DNA from: Mageeibacillus sp. UBA1243
GTDB taxonomy: Bacteria; Bacillota; Clostridia; UBA1212
Direction: 5' to 3'
Length of the DNA: 13,503 bases
Assembly: GCA_002308595.1 (NCBI GenBank)
Contig: DBWH01000053.1
Coordinates: 20,085 to 33,587, forward strand
Positions 1 to 6,137 of the stretch are shown here, piece by piece; position 1 is the stretch's first letter, and the number at the start of each line of letters is the position of its first letter. The notes under the pieces are model-generated. The model saw nothing but the letters and a program-made list of their open reading frames with translations. It searched no databases and had not been told where the DNA came from. Both the position numbers and the translations under genes were made by a program.

Positions 1-585
1 GCTGCCGATGGGCATGCCGCCTTTTGCCTTGGCGATGTCGGTGTAAAGGAAGCTCTCCTCCCTGACCTCGCAGTAGAGGATGAAGTCCGGGTTGTTAACG
101 TCAACGGTAAGCTCGCTGTACTCATCGAGGAGCACACCGCCAAGCTCAGCCGAAATCTCAGGCGAAGTCATGGGAAAACTCTTGATGCCGCGCCTTGTCT
201 CAACCTTGAACTTAATTGTGCCCTGAAGACCGTTTTTGCGCAGAGCAGCGATCTTCTCGCCCGCGACTTTGACTGCGACAGCCTTAATCTCCTCAAAATC
301 GGATTTGCAGGCAAGCGCAAGGCTCGATGAGACGACGCCGAAGACACTGGACGCGGCTTCCGTTGCCGATTCATAGTCAAACGGGAGCGCCGTGGGCACG
401 ATGTAGAACCTCGACTGGGACCAGTGAATGTCCGGGTTGCCGTGGTCCTTCAGCTTCTCTTTGAGGTTCCTGTAAAGGTTCTTCTCAAACGTTGAGCGGT
501 TGAGTCCCTTGAGCGCAATTTCGCCTATTCTTACGAGTATAATGCGGTTCTCCGCACCTTCTTTTGTCACCTTGACGTAGTTCAT
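1..585 (-). CDS. thiI: tRNA 4-thiouridine synthase ThiI (3' part missing)
   Basis: The N-terminal 195 residues are present and the gene runs off the left edge. ThiI adenylates U8 of tRNA and replaces its oxygen with sulfur received as persulfide from a cysteine desulfurase; in many bacteria it also feeds thiamine thiazole synthesis. Visible are the ferredoxin-like/THUMP region (residues about 15-185), with the GEIALKGLNR stretch at 21-30 and the RF at 59-60, and the start of the GGMPIGS segment (189-195), which in the family leads directly into the PP-loop ATP pyrophosphatase domain. The catalytic domain itself is outside the window. The ATG at 585 is preceded by AGGAG about 12 bases upstream, slightly far. 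It lies 93 bases downstream of the trmD-cysteine desulfurase frame on the same strand with no clear terminator between, so co-transcription is likely. The upstream gene carries the expected sulfur donor. Family assignment is firm; whether a rhodanese tail is present cannot be seen. Confidence 0.93.
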   Translation of the reverse strand, partial: MNYVKVTKEGAENRIILVRIGEIALKGLNRSTFEKNLYRNLKEKLKDHGNPDIHWSQSRFYIVPTALPFDYESATEAASSVFGVVSSSLALACKSDFEEIKAVAVKVAGEKIAALRKNGLQGTIKFKVETRRGIKSFPMTSPEISAELGGVLLDEYSELTVDVNNPDFILYCEVREESFLYTDIAKAKGGMPIGS

Positions 586-678
586 AAAGTAAGTTTTCTC
601 CTAAATCGTTTATCCCAAACAGCAGCCGCCAATCTAAAAGGCGGGCGCCGTTTCAAAAATCCAAATTTCTGCGGGTTT

Positions 679-2607
679 TCAGCCTCTCACAGCCCTCTTT
701 AAGTCCTTCACGGCCCTGAAAAGCACCTCAGCGCCCTTCCTGATTTCCTCCTCGGTGGTGAAACGCGAGAAGCTGAACCTGACGCTGCCGTCAATGATCT
801 TTACCGGAACGTTCATCGCCGTGAGAACGTGGCTTCTGTTCTTCTTTTTCGACGAGCAGGCCGAACCGACCGACACGTACATGTTCTCAGACTCGAGCGC
901 GTGGAGCAGAACTTCCGCTCTTATAGGCGAAAACGAGACGTTGAGAATGTACGGCAGAGTCGCGTCTGCGTCGGAATTGATGTGAATTTTATCGCCGTAC
1001 TTTTCAAGAAGCAGGTCCCTGAAAAGGTCGCGGCAGCGCTTCACGTTCTCAAGGGAACCGCCAATGTCATCAAACGCATCCTCTGCGGCCGCCGCAAAGC
1101 CGCATATTGCCGGCAGATTTTCCGTGCCCGAGCGCAGTCCGCCCTCCTGTCCTCCGCCGTGCGTGACCGGAGAGAGCCTTATACCGCGCTTTGCGTAGAG
1201 GAATCCCGCGCCTCTCGGCCCGTGTATCTTGTGGGCGCTCGCGGTCAGCATGTCACAGCCGAGCTCCCTGACGTCAATCTTCAGCTTTCCGTATGCCTGA
1301 ACGCAGTCTGTGTGCAGTATTATGTTCGGGTTGATGGAGTTTTTGACGGCAGCAATCTCCTTAATAGGCATTATCGCGCCTGTCTCGCTGTTTACCATCA
1401 TGACCGATATGATTGCCGTGTCATTGTCTATCATCTCAAAGAGAGCCCTGATATCGACAACGCCCCTGCTGTCAACGGGACATAGTTCCACCTTATAGCC
1501 AAGCTTTTCGAGGCTCTTTGCGGTCTCAAGCACCGACGGGTGCTCAACCGCCGAAACGATGACCTTGTTTCCCGAATGCTTGTTTGCCGCAAGGTATCCC
1601 TTGAGGGCAAGGTTGTTCGCCTCGGTTCCCGAAGCAGTGAAAGTAATCTCACTCCGGTCTGCCCCGATGGTGCCGGCAATGACTCCGCGCGCCGCATTCA
1701 GCTCTTTTTCGGCAAGCATGCCGAGCCTTGTGAGCGACGACGGGTTTCCATAGAAGCGCCTTGCCGTGCTCGCAACAGTTTCGGTGACGTGCGGCGTCTG
1801 CCTCGTCGTCGCGCTGTTGTCAAAGTATATGACCCGCCTGTCGCAGTAAGCGCTCTCCTCGTACTCCGCGAAGAGATCCGGGCGCCTTTCCCTGGTTATT
1901 TTTTCGGCTTCCTTAAGCCGCCAGGCCTCTATATCCGCGTGGTTTCCGCCCGTAAGAACCTCCGGCACCGCCGCGCCTTCAAAAACGGCCGGTTTTGTGT
2001 ACTGCGGGTATTCGAGCAGAAGCTTTTCGAACGACTCGTCGCCGCCCGACTCAGGCGAACCGAGCACACCGGGCACGAACCTCGAGACGGTGTCTATAAG
2101 GACCGCCGCCGGAAGCTCTCCGCCTGTCAAAACATAGTCGCCGATTGAAATCTCCTCGTCGCAGAATGCGTCAATGAATCTCTGGTCGATGCCCTCGTAG
2201 TGGCCGCAGACGATCATCATGTAAGGATTTTCCGCGAGCCTCTTGGCGGTTTTCGCGTCGAGCCTGGTTCCCCTTGGCGACATCAGCACCGTGTAAGGCT
2301 TCTCAAAGCCCTTTTTTGCGGCTTCTTCCCTTGCCGCGCGGCAGCAGGAGAAAAGAGGCTGGCAGGTCATGAGCATGCCCGGGCCGCCCCCGTAAGGTGT
2401 GTCGTCAACTTTATTCTGCTTGTTTTCCGAATAATCCCTGATTTGGTAAAAACCGAGGTCGATAAGACCTGCCGCGGAAGCCCTTCCGACAATGCTTTCG
2501 GAAAGAGCCGCACGGACCATATCGGGAAACAACGTCAAAACATCTATCTTCATGATTTTTTTGGTGATTTTTGGCTCTTTACGCATTTTGCAAATGAAAA
2601 TGCGCAC
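679..2607 (-). CDS. trmD: Fusion: tRNA (guanine-37-N1)-methyltransferase TrmD + cysteine desulfurase (IscS/NifS type)
   Basis: A single 642-codon frame holds two complete enzymes. Residues 19-250 are TrmD, the SPOUT methyltransferase that makes m1G37 in tRNA: IDVLTLFPDM (21-30), YGGGPGM (72-78), GHYEGIDQRF (135-144), the SAM-binding knot IGDYVLTGGE (155-164), RFVPGVLG (176-183), and the C-terminal GGNH..I..WR (220-230) and RRPDLF (241-246). Residues 259-642 are a class V aminotransferase-fold cysteine desulfurase: YFDNSATT (261-268), His356, Asp434, the PLP lysine Lys460 in SAHKIHGPRG, and the persulfide cysteine Cys584 in GSACSSKKK, a long-loop IscS/NifZ-like signature. The joining codons (about 1830-1860) contain no ATG, GTG or TTG, so the second enzyme has no start of its own. 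The frame opens at a GTG (2607) with AGGAG close upstream; ATG at 2553 is where ordinary TrmD begins but it lacks a ribosome binding site. The residue aligning with E. coli TrmD Asp169 appears to be Glu191. Lies between pgi and thiI on the same strand. Confidence 0.93.
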   Translation of the reverse strand: MRIFICKMRKEPKITKKIMKIDVLTLFPDMVRAALSESIVGRASAAGLIDLGFYQIRDYSENKQNKVDDTPYGGGPGMLMTCQPLFSCCRAAREEAAKKGFEKPYTVLMSPRGTRLDAKTAKRLAENPYMMIVCGHYEGIDQRFIDAFCDEEISIGDYVLTGGELPAAVLIDTVSRFVPGVLGSPESGGDESFEKLLLEYPQYTKPAVFEGAAVPEVLTGGNHADIEAWRLKEAEKITRERRPDLFAEYEESAYCDRRVIYFDNSATTRQTPHVTETVASTARRFYGNPSSLTRLGMLAEKELNAARGVIAGTIGADRSEITFTASGTEANNLALKGYLAANKHSGNKVIVSAVEHPSVLETAKSLEKLGYKVELCPVDSRGVVDIRALFEMIDNDTAIISVMMVNSETGAIMPIKEIAAVKNSINPNIILHTDCVQAYGKLKIDVRELGCDMLTASAHKIHGPRGAGFLYAKRGIRLSPVTHGGGQEGGLRSGTENLPAICGFAAAAEDAFDDIGGSLENVKRCRDLFRDLLLEKYGDKIHINSDADATLPYILNVSFSPIRAEVLLHALESENMYVSVGSACSSKKKNRSHVLTAMNVPVKIIDGSVRFSFSRFTTEEEIRKGAEVLFRAVKDLKRAVRG

Positions 2608-2632
2608 GATTCTCCTATATTTCAGATTAGCT

Positions 2633-2687
2633 CATGATTCCAAATCTCTCGAAAATTTCCAATTCTCTCGATAATCAGGAATACATG
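2633..2687. repeat. Nested direct and inverted repeats upstream of the trmD fusion
   Basis: In the 114-base gap between pgi and the trmD fusion, CAAATCTCTCGAAAAT (2641-2656) is followed 19 bases later by CAATTCTCTCGATAAT (2660-2675), matching at 14 of 16 positions. The pair is enclosed by an imperfect inverted repeat, CATGATTCC (2633-2641) and GGAATACATG (2678-2687). A regulator site or a folded leader for the downstream frame is possible; no known operator was recognised, and no convincing promoter was seen here. Confidence 0.45.
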
Positions 2688-2721
2688 ATTGTCTGCAAAA
2701 TGCAATTTGTTATGCGTGAGT

Positions 2722-4029
2722 TCACTCGGGCTTTCCAAGAAGCCTGAACATGTTTTTCTTGTAAGCTTCAACGCCGGGCTGGTTGAAAGGATTCACGCCG
2801 AGCATGTAGCCGCTTATCGCGCATGCGCGCTCGAAGAAATAGATGAGACCGCCAATGCTTCTCGCGTCAAGCTTTCCGATCGTAATCTTAAGGTTCGGAA
2901 CACCGCCGTCGATGTGGGCCATTGCCGTGCCCTTGGCGGCCTGCTTGTTGACGAAGTCCATCCCCCTGCCGGCAAGGTAGTTGAGCCCGTCGCAGTTGTC
3001 CGCATCTTCCCCTATAATCAGGTCTTTTGCGGGCTCTTTAACCTCAATCGCGGTCTCGAACATCAGCCTCACGCCGTCCTGGATGTACTGGCCCATGGAG
3101 TGGAGGTCTGTCGTGAAATCGCAGCCTGCCGGGAAAAGACCCTTGCCGTCCTTGCCCTCGCTCTCGCCGTAGAGCTGCTTCCACCACTCGGTAACGGAGT
3201 GAAGACCGGGCTCGTAGTTTACGAGAAGTTCGACCGATTTGCCTTGGCGGTAAAGAGCAGTTCTTGCTGCGGCGTACCTGTAGCACTCGTTCTTTTCAGG
3301 CGAAACGTCGCCGTACTCGCCGAAAGCTTCCTTGGCGCCCGCGATGAGCGCATCCGTGTCGATACCTGCAACCGCAATCGGCAGAAGTCCCACGGGAGTC
3401 AGCACACTGAACCTGCCGCCAACGTCATCCGGAATCACAAAAGTCTCATACCCCTCTGCGTCAGCCATTTTCTTAAGGGCGCCGCGCGCTTTGTCCGTGG
3501 TCGCGTAAATGCGTTTTGCGGCGCCGCTGCGTCCGTACTTTTTCTCGAGAAGCTCCTTGAAGAACCTGAACGTGACCGCCGGCTCCGTTGTCGTGCCTGA
3601 TTTTGAAATGACGTTGACCGAAAAGTCTCTGTCTTTTACGAGTTCAAGAACCGATGAAAGGTATACGGGGCTTATCGAGTTTCCCGCGAAAATGACCGCC
3701 GTGCCGCCCTTGCCCGAAAGCGCCTCTGCATTTGCAAACGGGTCGGTCAGTGCTTCGATCACAGCCCTCGCTCCGAGGTAGGAACCGCCGATTCCGACGA
3801 CAACGAGCACCTGCGAATCGCTTCTTATCTTCTTCGCTGCTGCCTTGACGCGTTCATACTCATCGCCAAGCTGAAAAGGCAGGTCGTACCAGCCGAGAAA
3901 GTCGTTTCCGGCGCCTGTCTTATTCACGAGTTTTTCGTGTGCTTCCTTAATTTCCTGTTTCAGCGAATCTATAGTTCCGGCGCCGATGTTTTTCTCCGCA
4001 CCGCTCATGTCAAATTCAACGATTGCCAT
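2722..4029 (-). CDS. pgi: Glucose-6-phosphate isomerase
   Basis: A cytoplasmic glycolytic enzyme interconverting glucose-6-phosphate and fructose-6-phosphate. The 435-residue length fits the short Firmicutes form (about 450), not the 550-residue proteobacterial form. Visible SIS-fold signatures are [23 protein letters not shown] (phosphate binding), [14 protein letters not shown], the [18 protein letters not shown] stretch, TTDLHSMGQ with the ring-opening His, and near the C-terminus QPGVEAYK with the conserved active-site Lys. The ATG at 4029 was chosen over an in-frame start 54 bases further upstream because GGAGGG lies 5 bases ahead of it and the protein then begins in the usual way ([12 protein letters not shown]). 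It is the first gene of the minus-strand cluster, followed after 114 bases by the trmD fusion. A consensus promoter lies at 4092-4120. Confidence 0.97.
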   Translation of the reverse strand: MAIVEFDMSGAEKNIGAGTIDSLKQEIKEAHEKLVNKTGAGNDFLGWYDLPFQLGDEYERVKAAAKKIRSDSQVLVVVGIGGSYLGARAVIEALTDPFANAEALSGKGGTAVIFAGNSISPVYLSSVLELVKDRDFSVNVISKSGTTTEPAVTFRFFKELLEKKYGRSGAAKRIYATTDKARGALKKMADAEGYETFVIPDDVGGRFSVLTPVGLLPIAVAGIDTDALIAGAKEAFGEYGDVSPEKNECYRYAAARTALYRQGKSVELLVNYEPGLHSVTEWWKQLYGESEGKDGKGLFPAGCDFTTDLHSMGQYIQDGVRLMFETAIEVKEPAKDLIIGEDADNCDGLNYLAGRGMDFVNKQAAKGTAMAHIDGGVPNLKITIGKLDARSIGGLIYFFERACAISGYMLGVNPFNQPGVEAYKKNMFRLLGKPE

Positions 4030-4091
4030 AAAAGCCCTCCGGTGTGTAATTGTCAGTTTGACGCACGCGCCACGCGCGCACATACAATTTT

Positions 4092-4120
4092 ATTATATAA
4101 CAAATCCACCCTCCGCGCAA
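4092..4120 (-). promoter_or_regulatory. Vegetative promoter of pgi
   Basis: On the minus strand, TTGCGC (4120-4115) and TATAAT (4097-4092) are separated by exactly 17 bases. The predicted start is near 4085, giving a leader of about 55 bases before the pgi ribosome binding site. It probably drives pgi, the trmD fusion and thiI. Confidence 0.8.
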
Positions 4121-4126
4121 GGAAAA

Positions 4127-4182
4127 AACACGCCAATGAGCCCGATTCTTAAAGATAATCCGCGCCGACGCATTGGCGTGTT
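4127..4182. repeat. Inverted repeat with 12-bp perfect arms (dispersed 12-mer pair)
   Basis: AACACGCCAATG (4127-4138) and its exact reverse complement CATTGGCGTGTT (4171-4182) enclose 32 bases. The left arm ends 7 bp from the pgi -35 hexamer; the right arm is about 95 bp upstream of the upp promoter. The same 12-mer occurs elsewhere in the window (6061, 11555 in reverse, 12127). A degenerate further copy, CGTTGGCGTCTT, is at 4213-4224. No U-tract follows either arm, so it is not an ordinary terminator. Confidence 0.85.
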
Positions 4183-4277
4183 CGGGGAGCTAAAATATTA
4201 TAAAAATATGAGCGTTGGCGTCTTCCGTATGAAACTGAAAAAACATAGATTTTTTGCCGGTTTTCCATGAATTTTTG

Positions 4278-4306
4278 TTGCGTTTTTCGGCTTGGTGTTG
4301 TATTAT
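4278..4306 (+). promoter_or_regulatory. Vegetative promoter of upp
   Basis: TTGCGT (4278-4283), a 17-base spacer and TATTAT (4301-4306). Predicted start near 4313, leaving a leader of about 50 bases before upp. Confidence 0.75.
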
Positions 4307-4310
4307 TGGT

Positions 4311-4350
4311 TTTCGGAAGCAAAGGAAGTAATTCCGGACTGGTTCCGAAA
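4311..4350 (+). promoter_or_regulatory. upp leader with two mutually exclusive stems next to the ribosome binding site
   Basis: TTTCGGAA (4311-4318) is perfectly complementary to TTCCGAAA (4343-4350), which abuts the GGAG of upp at 4351-4354. The same CGGAA (4314-4318) can instead pair with TTCCG (4332-4336), and GGAA (4324-4327) with TTCC (4332-4335). The predicted transcription start falls inside the left arm, so only about 6 bp of the outer stem may exist in RNA. No PyrR consensus was recognised. Confidence 0.4.
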
Positions 4351-4363
4351 GGAGAAAAATGTT

Positions 4364-4996
4364 ATGAGCGAAAATCTTCACATCATCGATCACCCTCTCA
4401 TTCGTCACAAGCTTACAATCATGCGCAGAAAAGAAACAGGTTCAAAAGATTTCAGACAGCTCCTTAACGAGATCTCACTTCTCATGGGGTATGAAGTAAC
4501 CAGAGACATTCCGCTCCATGATCTTGAGATTGAGACTCCTCTCTGCAAAACGGTTGCTCAGGAGATTGACGGTAAAAAACTCGCCATCGTTCCCATTTTA
4601 AGAGCCGGCCTCGGAATGGTTGACGGTCTTCTCAACCTTCTCCCGGTTGCAAAAGTCGGTCACATCGGTCTCTACCGCGACCCCGTTTCGCACAAGCCCG
4701 TTCCGTACTACTGCAAGCTTCCCGAGGACATCGGTGAGAGACTCGTAATCCTCTGCGACCCGATGCTCGCAACAGGCGGCAGCTCATGCGACGCTATCGA
4801 CCTTCTCAAGAGAAGAGGCGCTACAAACATCAAACTCATGTGCCTCGTCGCAGCTCCCGAAGGTGTCAAAAAAGTTGAAGAAACCCACCCCGACATCCAG
4901 ATTTACTGCGCCGCTCTTGACGATCACCTCAACGATCACGCATACATCGTTCCGGGACTCGGAGACGCCGGAGACAGACTGTTCGGAACAAAATAA
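4364..4996 (+). CDS. upp: Uracil phosphoribosyltransferase
   Basis: A salvage enzyme making UMP from uracil and PRPP in the cytoplasm. The 210-residue product matches the family's usual 208-210. Visible are the N-terminal VIDHPLI-like segment ([13 protein letters not shown]), [16 protein letters not shown] (73-88), the PRPP loop [14 protein letters not shown] (128-141), and the C-terminal uracil-binding [16 protein letters not shown] (194-209). The ATG at 4364 has AAAGGAG 9 bases upstream; an in-frame ATG at 4292 would add 24 residues with no ribosome binding site and would lie inside the promoter, so it was rejected. Monocistronic: own promoter at 4278-4306 and terminator at 5078-5126. The final Lys after the usual FGT end is unremarkable. 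Confidence 0.97.
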   Translation: MSENLHIIDHPLIRHKLTIMRRKETGSKDFRQLLNEISLLMGYEVTRDIPLHDLEIETPLCKTVAQEIDGKKLAIVPILRAGLGMVDGLLNLLPVAKVGHIGLYRDPVSHKPVPYYCKLPEDIGERLVILCDPMLATGGSSCDAIDLLKRRGATNIKLMCLVAAPEGVKKVEETHPDIQIYCAALDDHLNDHAYIVPGLGDAGDRLFGTK

Positions 4997-5077
4997 TCAC
5001 GCTTCCGCAGCACCTTTTGCGGCATGATTTTTAGGTTTCCGAAAGCCGTTTTTTTAACGGTTTAAAACATAAAAGAA

Positions 5078-5126
5078 AAGCCTGCGCGGAAGCGTTTTCA
5101 AACGTTTATGCGCAGGCTTGTTTTTT
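5078..5126. terminator. Bidirectional rho-independent terminator between upp and clpP
   Basis: AAGCCTGCGC (5078-5087) pairs perfectly with GCGCAGGCTT (5110-5119), with weak further pairing in the loop, followed by GTTTTTT. On the other strand the stem is followed by CTTTTCTTTTAT, so it can serve convergent clpP too. Two weaker hairpins, CCGCA/TGCGG (5005-5022) and CCGTT/AACGG (5046-5060), lie between it and the upp stop. Confidence 0.85.
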
Positions 5127-5170
5127 GCCTTTATTTAGCTGAAATCTCACACCGTAACAAAGTCCGGTTT

Positions 5171-5758
5171 TTACTCAGCTTTATCCGCAATAATGTGGTC
5201 GATGATACCGTACTCTTTAGCCTCTTCGGGGAACATCCAGTTGTTTCTTTCGGTGTCGCGTTCGACCTCCGAAACGTCTTTGCCCGTGTTCTTTGCGAGC
5301 AGCTTGTTCAGCCTGTTTTTGATGCGGATTATCTGGTCTGCTTCGATAAGCATATCGGAGGCCTGCCCTTCCACACCGCCGAGTACCTGATGGATCATCA
5401 CCTGGCTGTTTTCAAGCGCAAATCTCTTTCCGGGTGTTCCGGCAGCAAGCAGGAAAGCGCCCATGCTGGCGGCCATTCCGACGCAGATCACGCTCACGTC
5501 GCAAGAGAGACTCTTCATCGTATCGTAGATGCCGAGGCCTGCGGAAACCGATCCGCCGTAGCTGTTAATATATATCGTTATATCCTTTGCAGGATCGATC
5601 GCCTGCAGATAAAGAAGCTGCGCGATTACGGTGCAGGCAAGGTCGTCATTGATTTCGTTAAATATGAGCACGACGCGGTCCTTAAGAAGTCTCGAGTAAA
5701 GATCGTATCCGCGCTCCTTCTCTCCGTCGCTTTCGTAAAAGTTGGGATTTATAATCAT
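5171..5758 (-). CDS. clpP: ClpP-type peptidase with Ser-His-Asn triad
   Basis: Proteolytic subunit of the Clp protease, family S14, which forms a 14-subunit chamber fed by ClpX, ClpC or ClpA. The 195-residue product has the right length, with SYGGSVSAGLGIYDTM, GMAASMGAFLL (nucleophile Ser98) and MIHQ (His123). In the third triad position the family has Asp (DTERDRF in E. coli); here it is DTERNNWM, giving Asn172, codon AAC at 5243-5245. The Pro that normally follows HQ is Val125. Listeria ClpP1 is a known case of a Ser-His-Asn ClpP that depends on a second, canonical ClpP. The ATG at 5758 has GGAGG 7 bases upstream. The gene stands alone; neither clpX nor a cytoplasmic tig is beside it, which also suggests a second copy. 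Own promoter at 5857-5885. Family certain; activity on its own uncertain. Confidence 0.95.
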   Translation of the reverse strand: MIINPNFYESDGEKERGYDLYSRLLKDRVVLIFNEINDDLACTVIAQLLYLQAIDPAKDITIYINSYGGSVSAGLGIYDTMKSLSCDVSVICVGMAASMGAFLLAAGTPGKRFALENSQVMIHQVLGGVEGQASDMLIEADQIIRIKNRLNKLLAKNTGKDVSEVERDTERNNWMFPEEAKEYGIIDHIIADKAE

Positions 5759-5856
5759 AATGCATCCTCCGTCATTATTTTCAATTGATTTTTGGCCGGA
5801 ATCCGTCTGTTTAAACTTCTTTTTCCGGCGCGCCGATTGCTTCTGTCAGCGTGTGA

Positions 5857-5885
5857 ATTATACACCGTTCCGCGCCTTTTTTCAA
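5857..5885 (-). promoter_or_regulatory. Vegetative promoter of clpP
   Basis: On the minus strand, TTGAAA (5885-5880), 17 bases, then TATAAT (5862-5857): a near-perfect consensus. Predicted start near 5850 and a leader of about 90 bases, which contains the 10-bp palindrome CGGCGCGCCG (5826-5835). Confidence 0.85.
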
Positions 5886-5895
5886 TCTTTTCGGT

Positions 5896-5933
5896 ATTTC
5901 CCGGAAATGCTCCGTTTTTCAAGTCTTTTTCAA
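5896..5933. promoter_or_regulatory. Palindrome and TTGAAA direct repeats upstream of clpP
   Basis: ATTTCC-C-GGAAAT (5896-5908) is a perfect odd palindrome starting 11 bp upstream of the clpP -35. Beyond it, on the minus strand, TTGAAAAA occurs twice with an 11-base period (about 5933-5915). The arrangement is loosely like a heptad-repeat repressor site, but it does not match the CtsR consensus. No regulator can be named. Confidence 0.35.
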
Positions 5934-5976
5934 TTCTTTCGCATTGGCGGTGTCTTCTTTGAAGGCGGCTTTTTCC

Positions 5977-6005
5977 TTGCCAGCACTTTTATTTTATGTT
6001 AAAAT
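5977..6005 (+). promoter_or_regulatory. Promoter of the phosphodiester glycosidase gene
   Basis: TTGCCA (5977-5982), 17 bases, TAAAAT (6000-6005), with an extended -10 TG at 5997-5998. Predicted start near 6012, giving a leader of about 125 bases. Confidence 0.75.
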
Positions 6006-6011
6006 ATCGCC

Positions 6012-6137
6012 AAGAGTTAAGGACCCTTCCCGCCGGTTTTCGATGCGGCATGGGATTCAAAACACGCCAATGCGGCACCTAGCCACGTTGGTAAAATAAC
6101 CTGCGCGAAAGAGCAGTTCTGAAAGAGAGAAGGTATT
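6012..6137 (+). other. Leader of the phosphodiester glycosidase gene, with a 12-mer copy
   Basis: This untranslated leader contains an exact AACACGCCAATG at 6061-6072 and an 8-base direct repeat ATGCGGCA at 6043-6050 and 6070-6077. A related reverse copy, CATTGGCGGTGT, lies just upstream of the promoter at 5942-5953. No riboswitch class was recognised. AGAAGG at 6128-6133 serves the ATG at 6138. Confidence 0.4.

Noticed and set aside
626..644. Hairpin CCGCC/GGCGG between the trmD fusion and thiI as a terminator
   Set aside because: The stem is only 5 bp and no U-tract follows in the direction of transcription.
1059..1066. CGCCAATG in the desulfurase, and likewise at 2850-2857 and 10397-10404, as copies of the dispersed 12-mer
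   Set aside because: Only 8 bases match and they fall on common Ile-Gly codons, so chance and codon use explain them.
1540..2148. Plus-strand frame of 202 codons opposite the TrmD-desulfurase junction
   Set aside because: It runs across two well-conserved enzyme domains on the other strand and has no domain of its own.
2689..3600. Plus-strand frame of 303 codons opposite pgi
   Set aside because: pgi is unambiguous on the minus strand and this frame shows no family signature.
4292..4363. In-frame upstream start of upp
   Set aside because: It would begin inside the promoter and has no ribosome binding site; 4364 gives the standard protein.
4190..4408. Minus-strand frame of 72 codons across the upp promoter and start
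   Set aside because: It overlaps the promoter, leader and start of upp and shows no coding character.
5742..6002. Plus-strand frame of 86 codons in the clpP-glycosidase gap
   Set aside because: It crosses the clpP promoter, is Phe/Cys-rich without pattern, and has no ribosome binding site.
6012..6137. Riboswitch in the 125-base glycosidase leader
   Set aside because: No conserved core of a known riboswitch class could be recognised; only short repeats are visible.
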